Program-made: the position numbers and the translations under genes
Shown: one piece after another, positions 53,711-62,119 of the stretch
How positions within the stretch are numbered: the first letter of the stretch is position 1
How the letters are laid out: each line of letters opens with the position of its first letter
Assembly: GCF_004153455.1 (NCBI RefSeq)
Contig: NZ_SDQE01000002.1
Location: 62,001 to 126,000, forward strand
DNA length: 64,000 bases
Direction: 5' to 3'
Origin: Allopusillimonas ginsengisoli
GTDB lineage: Bacteria; Pseudomonadota; Gammaproteobacteria; Burkholderiales; Burkholderiaceae_B
The notes under the pieces: model-generated
The model's database searches: none
What the model saw: the letters and a program-made list of their open reading frames with translations, nothing else
Told to the model about the DNA's origin: nothing

Positions 53711-54463
53711 ATGTCCAAAGTCGAACTGAACAACGCCGTAATGAACCGCAGCCGGATGCCTCTGTATCTTCAACTGGCTGCGGAGTTCCGGAGCTGTATC
53801 GATTCCGGCACATGGCCTTCAGAGGAGCGTCTCCCATCCCTCGAGACGCTCATGGAATCCTACAAAGTTTCGCGCATGACTTTACGCCAGGCGCTGAGCG
53901 TACTGGAAAGCGAAGGAATTATTCGCAGAGCGCGGGGCAAAGGAACCTTCGTCGAGCCACGCCGAAGCAGCCATGCCGCGTTGGCAATTCCCACATCCTG
54001 GCAAGAGGCCGTCGCGCTGAGCGATATTCTGGGAACGCGCAGCATCGTGGAATCCGAGCGCATCATTCATCACCTTCCCGATTCGGGGATGCAAAGCAAG
54101 GCCAAGCCAGCAGCCCAGTATCAGTACCTTTGCCGGGTACACAGCACAGATGGCCAGCCCTTCTGCTACAGCGAGGTCTATATCGAGAACACGCTGTTTC
54201 GAAAATACAAGAAAAAATTCAAAGCCGGGGCCGCCGCCTCAGTTATTGCCCGCATTGATGGACTCGAGATCACCGAATCCCGGCAAAAACTGACGATCAT
54301 TCAGACTGGTTTCCAGTCGGCCAATGCGCTGCAGTTGAATCCCGGGGATAGCGTTGCGGAGGTGCGACGCACCGCCTGCGCCGACGGGATCATTATTTAT
54401 TACGCCCGGCTCGAATTTCCACCGAAATTCGTTGAGCTTGAACTGGATCTATTGGCACGGTAA
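53711..54463 (+). CDS. GntR-family regulator, HutC/UTRA type
   Basis: A 250-residue regulator with an N-terminal winged helix (EERLPSLETLMESYKVSRMTL) and a C-terminal UTRA effector domain. I choose ATG 53711, about 9 bases after AGGA; ATG 53705 is a close alternative. It stands 66 bases after the CoA ligase gene and probably regulates the SDR-cyclase-ligase genes and the divergent Bug gene through the dyad at 50061-50076. Confidence 0.9.
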   Translation: MSKVELNNAVMNRSRMPLYLQLAAEFRSCIDSGTWPSEERLPSLETLMESYKVSRMTLRQALSVLESEGIIRRARGKGTFVEPRRSSHAALAIPTSWQEAVALSDILGTRSIVESERIIHHLPDSGMQSKAKPAAQYQYLCRVHSTDGQPFCYSEVYIENTLFRKYKKKFKAGAAASVIARIDGLEITESRQKLTIIQTGFQSANALQLNPGDSVAEVRRTACADGIIIYYARLEFPPKFVELELDLLAR

Positions 54464-54525
54464 ATATGCGCCCTGATCACTGCGCACGCACAACAAGTTG
54501 CGAAATTATCGTCCCCGTATCATAA

Positions 54526-54560
54526 TTGCGATTAATTCTTATTAATATTTATAATCGCAA
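54526..54560 (+). promoter_or_regulatory. fecI-type promoter within a 9-bp inverted repeat
   Basis: TTGCGA (54526-54531) and TATAAT (54550-54555), 18 bases apart, form a good sigma-70 promoter 17 bases before the sigma-factor gene start. The same DNA carries perfect arms TTGCGATTA (54526-54534) and TAATCGCAA (54552-54560). The AT-rich core is compatible with Fur binding; iron control is inferred from context. Confidence 0.6.
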
Positions 54561-54572
54561 ATTTCCGGGCAC

Positions 54573-55088
54573 ATGGATATCGCCGCCCTGCCAAACCAGC
54601 CCTCTTCGCCAGATATCGAAACCCTATATTGCGACCATCATAGGTGGCTGCAGGGATGGCTGCGTCGTCGACTCGGCGACTCTTTCGATGCAGCAGACCT
54701 TGCACATGATACCTTTGTACGTATTCTCTCGGGCCGTCGCATTGACAATATCAAGGAGCCTCGCGCCTACCTGACCACTGTGGCACGCGGCATTCTCGTC
54801 AACTGGTACGAACGCAAGGCGCTTGAGCGGGCTTACCTCGAGGCTTTGGCATTGCTTCCCGAGCCCGAAACGCCGTCGCCGGAGCATCGGCAACTGATAC
54901 TCGAAACGCTTCACCAGATCGACACCATGCTGGACACGCTGCCGACGCGTGTGCGGCGCGCGTTCCTGATGTCTCAGATTGAAGGGCTGCGTTATGAGCA
55001 AATCGCTTCGAAGCTTGGCTGCTCGCTCATTTCTGTCAAGCGCTATATGAAACAGGCCTTCCTGCAATGCCTGGCGCTGCTGGATTGA
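54573..55088 (+). CDS. fecI: ECF sigma factor, FecI type
   Basis: A 171-residue extracytoplasmic-function sigma factor. Region 2 is around SFDAADLAHDTFVRIL and region 4 around GLRYEQIASKLGCSLISVK. The order fecI-fecR-receptor is complete here, so the sigma factor should direct transcription of the receptor gene when its ligand is sensed at the cell surface. The ribosome-binding site is weak. The promoter above likely responds to iron. Confidence 0.93.
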   Translation: MDIAALPNQPSSPDIETLYCDHHRWLQGWLRRRLGDSFDAADLAHDTFVRILSGRRIDNIKEPRAYLTTVARGILVNWYERKALERAYLEALALLPEPETPSPEHRQLILETLHQIDTMLDTLPTRVRRAFLMSQIEGLRYEQIASKLGCSLISVKRYMKQAFLQCLALLD

Positions 55089-55096
55089 CAATTGCC

Positions 55097-56065
55097 ATGC
55101 GCTCGGCACCCACCATTTCACCCGGCGTTCTGGAACAAGCGGCTGAATGGCTGGTCAGACTCAATTCCAGCACAGTCTCCGATCAGGATCATCTTGCCTG
55201 CGAGCGCTGGCGCCGTGCGGCCCCAGAGCATGCGCTCGCCTGGGCTCGGGCTGAGTTGTTGATGAACAAGCTGGACAGCGTGCCGCCCAGGCTGGCGATG
55301 CCTGCTCTGGACAGGCCGCATTGTGCGGACCGCCGAGCCGCAATGCTCAAGCTAGCCAGCGTGCTGGCGCTGCTGCCGACAGGTTGGCTGGGGTTGCAGT
55401 TCGCAGACGACAAAGGGTGGATGGCTGATTACCACACCGGTACAGGTGTCCGCCGCAGCGTTCAGTTGGCTGATGGTTCGTCCATTCAGCTCAATACCGC
55501 GACCTCTATCGATGTGCAGTTCAGCCCCACTGAACGAACGGTTTTACTGCGTCACGGTGAAATCCTGGTCCAAACCGCGCCAGATACCGCCGCGGCGAAC
55601 CGACCCTTTCGTGTTCGGACGGCGCAAGGGCTGATCGAAGCTTTAGGTACCCGGTTCAGCGTACGCCAGCATGAGGCGCTGACTGAGGTGGCCGTATTCG
55701 AACATGCGGTGCGCATAGAACCCAGTCAAGGATCGACTTCTGCCTACCTTACCCTGGATACCGGACACACTGTCAGCTTCACCAACAAGCGAGCCAATAA
55801 CGTAACGAGTCTAGCCATCGGATCGGGCGCCTGGATTCACGGGATGTTGATGGTCGATCGCATGCGCCTGCGAGACTTCATCGCCGAGCTTGCGCGATAT
55901 CGAGGCGGCCTCGTTCGATGCGACCCCGCTGTCGCCGACATCCGAATATCCGGAACCTTTCCAATGGACGATACCGACATGGCGCTTGCCATGCTCGCTG
56001 CGACCTATCCCGTCACTGTCCGCAGGCGGTTGCGCGGTTACTGGGTGACATTGGAGCAAGGGTGA
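55097..56065 (+). CDS. fecR: FecR-family anti-sigma/signalling protein
   Basis: A 322-residue FecR-like protein. The N-terminal cytoplasmic part (QAAEWLVRLNSS, ERWRRAAPEHALAWARAE) binds the sigma factor, a hydrophobic segment around residues 78-97 spans the membrane, and the FecR periplasmic domain follows (QLADGSSIQLNTATSIDVQF). The start at 55097 lies 8 bases after the fecI stop. It should relay the occupied-receptor signal to the sigma factor. Confidence 0.92.
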   Translation: MRSAPTISPGVLEQAAEWLVRLNSSTVSDQDHLACERWRRAAPEHALAWARAELLMNKLDSVPPRLAMPALDRPHCADRRAAMLKLASVLALLPTGWLGLQFADDKGWMADYHTGTGVRRSVQLADGSSIQLNTATSIDVQFSPTERTVLLRHGEILVQTAPDTAAANRPFRVRTAQGLIEALGTRFSVRQHEALTEVAVFEHAVRIEPSQGSTSAYLTLDTGHTVSFTNKRANNVTSLAIGSGAWIHGMLMVDRMRLRDFIAELARYRGGLVRCDPAVADIRISGTFPMDDTDMALAMLAATYPVTVRRRLRGYWVTLEQG

Positions 56066-56134
56066 TACTTTTTTCGATCTCAGCTGGCAAAGAGAATGAA
56101 ACCCTCAATTTGACCAGCGAAGGACCGATACCTC

Positions 56135-58576
56135 ATGTCTGCACCACCATATCGCGAGCATCCGCTCAACCGGGCCGTTCGGGCCTCCGTTATGACCGCC
56201 TTCCTGATGGCGGGCCTTGCCCATGGCACCCACGCTTTCTCAGCCCAATCCGCCGTCCTGGACGCTGTGCAGCAAAAGCATTTCGATATCCCTGCTGGAC
56301 CACTTGGTCAGACATTATCCCGTTTTGCTCTGGAAGAGAAAATTGCGCTTTCTTTCGAACCAGCGCTCACTAATGGGCGGCAAAGCCCGGGCGTATCGGG
56401 TAATCTGACCGCCCGGCAGGCAGCGACAAGATTATTGGCCGGCAGCGGCCTGGAGCTCGTCGCACGCGGGGATGGCAGCTATTCACTCAGGGAAACACCG
56501 GTCGCCAGCAATAGCGCGGAGGTTACGTCGCTGGCAGCGGTACGGGTCGCGGGCCATGTGGATTTAAGCGGCACCACCGAGGGCACTGGGTCCTATGCGG
56601 CAACGCGCACCAACACAGCTACGAAGCTGGCATTGTCGCCGCGCGAAACGCCGCAAACCGTCACGGTGGTGACGCGGCAGCAAATGGACGACTTCGCGAT
56701 GACCTCGGTGGACGATGCACTGGAAGCAACCAGCGGCGTGTTTGTCTATAACCGGAGCAACAACGGAAGCGCCTACTACAGCCGGGGTTTCAGCTTGCAA
56801 TCCCAGTATGACGGCGTACCGAACCCGATCGGCATCAGCGAATTCAACCGCGTTCCACCCATCGACAACGCCTTTCTTGATCGCGTGGAGGTACTGCAAG
56901 GCCCCTCTGGCTTACTGAGCGGAGCGGGTGATCCTGGCGGTACGGTCAACCTGATTCGCAAGCGCCCCACCGATACATTTCAGGCACAAGCCGAAGTGCA
57001 ACTCGGCTCATGGGACCAAAAGCGTCTTGTTGGCGACGTATCCGGACCGCTCACAGAATCAGGCCATGTCCGAGGCCGCCTGGTCGCAGTCGTGGACAAT
57101 AACGATTCATTCATCGATTATGTTTATAACAACCGCCGCGGCGTCTACGGCATACTCGAAGCCGATCTCACCCCCACCACCACGTTGACGACCAGCTTCC
57201 AGTATCAGCGGGACAAAGGCCGCATGCACTCGGGCGTACCGCTTGGGCCAGATGGCAGCGACCTGGGCTGGCGCCGCTCGATTTATTTTGGCAACCCCGA
57301 CGCCCAAAGTATCAAGGAATACAAGCTCTACACCTTGAGCCTGGAGCAAAGACTCCCGGCAGACTGGTTAATGAAAGCCACATACAGTCGCAATGAAACC
57401 GACGTAAACAATACCAAAGGAAGCTGGGCCTGGGGCAATCTGGACGTCGCCATGGGCGACGGTCTATCGCTGAACCAATACAAGTCTCTGCGCAGAAACT
57501 TCAACTCGGATTCATTCGACGTTTATGCATCCGGGCCTGTTACGCTGCTGGGGCGTCAGCATGAGCTTGCGTTTGGGTTCAACGGGTCAACGATGAAAGA
57601 TGACAGCCTGAACACCGGAAACGTCCCGACACCGATCAATGTGTACCACTTTGATCCCCACGCGTTACCTGAGCCAGTTCTGGGCACACCGTCTCCCTCC
57701 GAAGGCAAGACTCAACAATATGGTGCCTTTGCCGTTGGCCGATTCAATTTATCTGATTCACTCAAGCTGATCGCCGGTGCTCGCGTTAGCTCATATGAGC
57801 AGCGAAACCTGCTTACCGACGAAACAAACCAGAAAGAGAACGGCGTTGTCTCGCCTTACGCAGGGCTGGTCTACGATATCAACAAGCAGCTCTCTGCTTA
57901 TGCCAGCTATTCCGATATCTTCAAGCCGCAGAGTCAAAAAAGCGCGGACGGCGATACCCTCGAACCCGTGGTTGGCGCCAACTACGAGATAGGGTTGAAA
58001 GGAGAATTGTTCGATGGTGCGCTGAATGCCGCTGTGGCGCTATTCCGCCTGGAGCAGACCAATCTGGCCAGACTGGATGACTCCGTGCCTCCGGATCCAG
58101 GCAATGCCTGCGGTGGATCCTGCTATATTGCCGCCGATAAGATTGTGAGCCAAGGCGCTGATGTGAGCGTGAATGGAGAAATTCTCTCCGGATGGAACGT
58201 TGCGGCGGGCTACACCTACGTGTCCAGCAAGTATGCCTCTGGCACCAATAAAGGCGAGCATTACATGCGCTCGCTTCCGCGGCACAGCCTACGTCTGGCA
58301 AGCAGCTACAAACTGCCTGACACACGCTGGACTATCGGTGGCAACCTCCGTGTGTTCAGCGAGCTGGATAACATGGGTTCCGACTACGGTATTCACCGGG
58401 GCGGAATGGCGCTGGTTGGGCTAACGGCCAAATACCAGATCAGCTCGCAAGCAGAGGTCACTCTTGTGGTGGACAATCTGTTTGATCGACGATACTACGC
58501 AACAGTGGACAGTCTGTACTACTCCCCGTTTGGCGAGCCGCGCAGGATATCGGCCAATCTGCGATACAGGTTCTAA
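56135..58576 (+). CDS. TonB-dependent siderophore receptor with signalling domain
   Basis: An 813-residue outer-membrane receptor. After the signal peptide comes an N-terminal STN signalling domain (about residues 50-120, FDIPAGPLGQTLSRFALEEK), then the plug (RETPQTVTVVTRQQMDDF, GLLSGAGDPGGTVNLIRKRP) and the beta-barrel ending in RYRF, with the aromatic C-terminal residue expected for outer-membrane insertion. The layout is that of ferric-siderophore receptors that signal through FecR. The iron chelate cannot be read from the sequence. Confidence 0.94.
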   Translation: MSAPPYREHPLNRAVRASVMTAFLMAGLAHGTHAFSAQSAVLDAVQQKHFDIPAGPLGQTLSRFALEEKIALSFEPALTNGRQSPGVSGNLTARQAATRLLAGSGLELVARGDGSYSLRETPVASNSAEVTSLAAVRVAGHVDLSGTTEGTGSYAATRTNTATKLALSPRETPQTVTVVTRQQMDDFAMTSVDDALEATSGVFVYNRSNNGSAYYSRGFSLQSQYDGVPNPIGISEFNRVPPIDNAFLDRVEVLQGPSGLLSGAGDPGGTVNLIRKRPTDTFQAQAEVQLGSWDQKRLVGDVSGPLTESGHVRGRLVAVVDNNDSFIDYVYNNRRGVYGILEADLTPTTTLTTSFQYQRDKGRMHSGVPLGPDGSDLGWRRSIYFGNPDAQSIKEYKLYTLSLEQRLPADWLMKATYSRNETDVNNTKGSWAWGNLDVAMGDGLSLNQYKSLRRNFNSDSFDVYASGPVTLLGRQHELAFGFNGSTMKDDSLNTGNVPTPINVYHFDPHALPEPVLGTPSPSEGKTQQYGAFAVGRFNLSDSLKLIAGARVSSYEQRNLLTDETNQKENGVVSPYAGLVYDINKQLSAYASYSDIFKPQSQKSADGDTLEPVVGANYEIGLKGELFDGALNAAVALFRLEQTNLARLDDSVPPDPGNACGGSCYIAADKIVSQGADVSVNGEILSGWNVAAGYTYVSSKYASGTNKGEHYMRSLPRHSLRLASSYKLPDTRWTIGGNLRVFSELDNMGSDYGIHRGGMALVGLTAKYQISSQAEVTLVVDNLFDRRYYATVDSLYYSPFGEPRRISANLRYRF

Positions 58577-58637
58577 TGCCTCGGCGGTATTGTCCATTTC
58601 GTTCACGCGCGACGCTCGGGGCTGCCGGCCTATGGTT

Positions 58638-59564
58638 TCAGGTTTGCTGCGCCGGATCCCCGTGCGTACGCCGCAGCAAGGCATCGACAAAGGTTCGAAC
58701 TGCCGGCCCGAAAGGACTGTCGGTTCGATGCATGAGATAGGCCCTGCCCTTGGTTTCTCCCTCGGCGCCGAACTCCGCGATTGATAAGCGTACAAGACGC
58801 CCGTTGGCTAAATCTTCGTTGACCATCCACAGGGGCAGGTTGCCCCAACCTATGCCCATGCGAATCAGCGCGTGCTTGGTGGCGTTGTCGCTGACACGCC
58901 ATGTACCAGGCGACAGCACCGCAAAATCACGCCCTTCTGTGAGGGACGAAGGATCCTCGCCGACGATCTGGATATGATCCGCAAGCTGCTCCGTTGTGAT
59001 CTGCTCCTGATTTGAAGCGAGCATCGCCATAGGATGGCCGGCGGCTACGACTGCGACGCGACGCACATACAAAAGGGCCTGCCGCTCGATCGCGGGATCA
59101 GGAAGTTCAATGCTGCTGATTGCCAATGCCGCCCGGCGCTCGCGCAACGCGAGCACGGCTTCGCCGAGCGAGGCTGTTTGTACCCGTATCATCACAGACG
59201 GGTAAGTGTCATGAACATCTTTCAACGCTTGGCTGGCCAGTTCAAGCGGAAACTGTGGATCGAGCGCCACAGTAAACCCGAGCTCGACACCTTCCCCAAG
59301 ACCACGCGCCCTGGCCCGCATCTTGTCGACTTTCAGAACAATGCCCCGGACGTCGGAAAGCAATAGACGTCCCTCTGGCGTCAGTACGGGCCGGTGCCCC
59401 GAACGATCAAACAAGAGCACACCGAGTTGCGCCTCCAGTCCGGCTATTGCATGGCTGACCGCCGACTGCACACGCATCAATCTTGCCGCTGCCGCACGGA
59501 AGCTGCCCGTCTCTGCAACAGCGATGAACATACGCATCTGATCAAGCGTCAGCGCATCGAGCAT
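58638..59564 (-). CDS. LysR-family regulator
   Basis: A 308-residue LysR-type regulator with an N-terminal helix-turn-helix (TGSFRAAAARLMRVQSAVSH) and an effector domain. The start follows AAAGGATCGATC. It diverges from the MFS gene at 59663 and probably controls it and possibly the prpD-like and CoA ligase genes beyond. It converges with the receptor gene at its 3' end. Confidence 0.92.
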   Translation of the reverse strand: MLDALTLDQMRMFIAVAETGSFRAAAARLMRVQSAVSHAIAGLEAQLGVLLFDRSGHRPVLTPEGRLLLSDVRGIVLKVDKMRARARGLGEGVELGFTVALDPQFPLELASQALKDVHDTYPSVMIRVQTASLGEAVLALRERRAALAISSIELPDPAIERQALLYVRRVAVVAAGHPMAMLASNQEQITTEQLADHIQIVGEDPSSLTEGRDFAVLSPGTWRVSDNATKHALIRMGIGWGNLPLWMVNEDLANGRLVRLSIAEFGAEGETKGRAYLMHRTDSPFGPAVRTFVDALLRRTHGDPAQQT

Positions 59565-59581
59565 GATCGATCCTTTAGATC

Positions 59582-59619
59582 AAGTTGAGCAATATTTTAT
59601 CAATTATATAAATCAACTT
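59582..59619. promoter_or_regulatory. AAGTTGA-N24-TCAACTT dyad in LysR/MFS interval
   Basis: Seven-base perfect arms enclose an AT-rich centre that also contains TTGA-N11-TCAA (59585-59603), matching the spacing of LysR-type boxes. It lies between the divergent LysR and MFS genes, as expected for the regulator's sites. Confidence 0.45.
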
Positions 59620-59662
59620 TGGCTGTCATCATGGTTGCCTGCCTTGAACCCGGAGTTCCCAG

Positions 59663-60871
59663 ATGAGCCATACCCGCCAGACGTCCGACCATTCACCATG
59701 GCCAACCATTCTCGTGATTGTGGGCGCTGGCATCCTCGCTGCCTGTCAGGTAGGCAAAGTGCCCATGGCGCTATCACAGGTGCAGCAGGACCTTGGCCTG
59801 GACCTGCCCACCGTTTCATGGTTGATTTCAGCTTTTGCAGTGGTTGGTGCAGCAGCAGGCATCATTACTGGATTTGCTGCGGATCGGATCGGCCCCAAGC
59901 GAATGGCATTGGTGGGGCTTGTAATTCTGGCAGTGGGTTCGGGTATGGGCACCTTTTCAGGCGGTGCATCCAGCCTGGTTGTGGCCCGCATTGTGGAAGG
60001 TGTCGGTTTTCTTGGCGTAGTCGTTGCCGCCCCAACCCTGATTGCCCTGTTTACGCCTGCCCATCACACCGCACGAGCTATGGCCATATGGGCCACGTTC
60101 ATGCCAGTAGGCCTGACGCTCGTCATGCTGGCCGCACCGATACTGAACCTACTCTCGTGGCGAGGCTTCTGGGCGCTCAATGCGCTCTTGCTGGCCGCAT
60201 ATACGGTGCTTTTTGGCTATGTTGTCAAAAGCCAAGCTGTACGCACCGTGCAACAGCGGCCCATTTTGAACGATGTCGGAGAAACAATGCGCGCATCGGG
60301 GCCATGGCTGCTTGGCGGTTTGTTCGCCGCATTTGCGGCAGCCTACTTCGCGGTATTCGGTTTTCTGCCCGCCTATCTCTCGGAACGTCTGACGGTCAGC
60401 GCCGCGACCGCCAGCATGCTTAGCGCCGTGGCAATCGCAGTGAGCGCCGCAGGCAATATCGCCGGAGGACTACTGCGTGCCCGCGGTTATCGCCCGACAC
60501 AGCTGCTATACGCAGGATTCAGCATAATGGCCATATGCGCCATTGGCATATTCAATGCCGCGACGCCCGCAATACTGATCATCGTGCTGTGCGGGCTTTT
60601 TTCTCTTGCCGGAGGCGTGATTCCAGTTGTGCTTCTCGCAAGTGCGCCCCACTCCGCCCCTCGCCCAGCACTCGTGGGTGCCACAATGGGTTTTATCATG
60701 CAAGGCAACAACATCGGTTTGCTGATCGGCCCCACTTTAACCGGCTGGGCGGTCGCCAAAATGGGGTGGCCAGCCGTTGCATATCTGGTTGTGATCTTTG
60801 TGTGTGTTGCCTTCCTGCACATTCCAAAGGCGAGCCAAAAGCTGCATCGCTCCCTCGCTGCCAATGACTGA
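59663..60871 (+). CDS. major facilitator superfamily transporter
   Basis: A 402-residue MFS protein with about twelve hydrophobic segments; AADRIGPKRMALVG is the motif A loop. GGAG lies 7 bases before the ATG. Its last 135 bases overlap the 3' end of the opposite-strand prpD-like gene. The LysR gene diverges upstream. Cyanate/carboxylate-type MFS relatives fit, but the substrate is unknown. Confidence 0.92.
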   Translation: MSHTRQTSDHSPWPTILVIVGAGILAACQVGKVPMALSQVQQDLGLDLPTVSWLISAFAVVGAAAGIITGFAADRIGPKRMALVGLVILAVGSGMGTFSGGASSLVVARIVEGVGFLGVVVAAPTLIALFTPAHHTARAMAIWATFMPVGLTLVMLAAPILNLLSWRGFWALNALLLAAYTVLFGYVVKSQAVRTVQQRPILNDVGETMRASGPWLLGGLFAAFAAAYFAVFGFLPAYLSERLTVSAATASMLSAVAIAVSAAGNIAGGLLRARGYRPTQLLYAGFSIMAICAIGIFNAATPAILIIVLCGLFSLAGGVIPVVLLASAPHSAPRPALVGATMGFIMQGNNIGLLIGPTLTGWAVAKMGWPAVAYLVVIFVCVAFLHIPKASQKLHRSLAAND

Positions 60872-62119
60872 ACCCGCAAGCTCGGCGAATTTTTGATCCA
60901 ATTCGCGATCAGTCAGCGGTGACTCAGGGTCACCTTTACGTACAGGCTGAAAATAGACCAGACACTGCCCATTGTTGAGTTCAAACGCTATCCTGGCCGC
61001 ACGGTCTCGAGGAAATTTACGGTCTATCTCCGTATCTACCGCCGTTGTAATTCGACTCATCAGCTCGCGCGTCGCGGTGCATGCGATACGCTCGGCAGAA
61101 TAAGCATTCAATCGTACATCGCCATAGATGAGCGCAGTCGCCACCATGTACTTCACGCTGAATCGAGCTTCACCTGCTGTGGTGGGATCCTCGTGACAAG
61201 CAATGTCCAGCGCGGGCTGGTAGGTATCGATGTGTATATGACGGATATCGTCCGGATCGACACCGTACAGGCGTTTCAACGCCAAGACGCCATCAATCGC
61301 TGGAAACACGTGCCCGCAACCCACGTGGTTTTTCACGGTAAGCCTTGTGATGTGGAAATCCTTGCCAAAGGTATCAGCAACGCCTGACCAAGACGGCCCA
61401 TCGCTCATCGCTTGCCCCAATCCCGCTTCGCCTTCCAGGATATCCAACGACCCCGTGATGCCTTGGCGGGCAAGCTGCGCGGCCAAAACCCCCGCCTCTG
61501 CGGCTCGCCCGGGGTGCAGAGGCTTGGACATCGAATCCCTGCGAAACGCCTGTTGAAGTCCTGCAGAGAAAGTTGCGACAGTCGCCAATGCATGGGCAAA
61601 TGAAACAGCATCTAATCGGTAAGTGGCGGCGGCCGCTGCTGTCGCACCAAAGGCTCCTATTGTGCCGGTGTTATGCCAGTAGTGATAATGCGCGCGTCCC
61701 ATCACTATCCCTATCCGCGTGGACACTTCATACCCAATGATCACGCTATGCAGAAAGTCCACCCCAGATATGCCAGTCTCTTGTGCTGTGGCAAGCGCGG
61801 CAGCAATGGTGGCAGCGCCGGGGTGATACATAGCATCGCGAAAACTATCATCCAACTCTGCCGCATGCGCCGCCGCGCCATTTAACAACGCCGCTGTTCG
61901 CGTAGTCGCGCGTCGACCCAGAACGAGGTAGGAATGGCCGCGATCCAAGTCGTCCGCAACGGACTGTTCCAACAATCGCACAATTTTTGTCTGCGTCCCC
62001 GGAAGCGCGGAAGCGTACCAATCGATGACCGCCCGCTTGGCATGATGTACGACTGCGTCGGGAATCGGTTTGCGCAATAGCGCAAGCGCCTCCTGAGCCA
62101 GTGTCTCAACCGCATACAT
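60737..62119 (-). CDS. MmgE/PrpD-family protein
   Basis: A 460-residue MmgE/PrpD-family protein; known members include 2-methylcitrate dehydratase, cis-aconitate decarboxylase and iminodisuccinate epimerase. Visible features are HAKRAVIDWYASALPG, GAAAHAAELDDSF and KNHVGCGHVFPAIDG. The ATG at 62119 overlaps the CoA ligase stop by 14 bases, so translation is coupled. The C-terminal 45 or so residues overlap the MFS gene on the other strand and look unconserved, so the natural protein could effectively be shorter. Its reaction is unknown. Confidence 0.88.
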   Translation of the reverse strand: MYAVETLAQEALALLRKPIPDAVVHHAKRAVIDWYASALPGTQTKIVRLLEQSVADDLDRGHSYLVLGRRATTRTAALLNGAAAHAAELDDSFRDAMYHPGAATIAAALATAQETGISGVDFLHSVIIGYEVSTRIGIVMGRAHYHYWHNTGTIGAFGATAAAAATYRLDAVSFAHALATVATFSAGLQQAFRRDSMSKPLHPGRAAEAGVLAAQLARQGITGSLDILEGEAGLGQAMSDGPSWSGVADTFGKDFHITRLTVKNHVGCGHVFPAIDGVLALKRLYGVDPDDIRHIHIDTYQPALDIACHEDPTTAGEARFSVKYMVATALIYGDVRLNAYSAERIACTATRELMSRITTAVDTEIDRKFPRDRAARIAFELNNGQCLVYFQPVRKGDPESPLTDRELDQKFAELAGSVIGSEGAMQLLARLWNVQEGNTHKDHNQICNGWPPHFGDRPAG

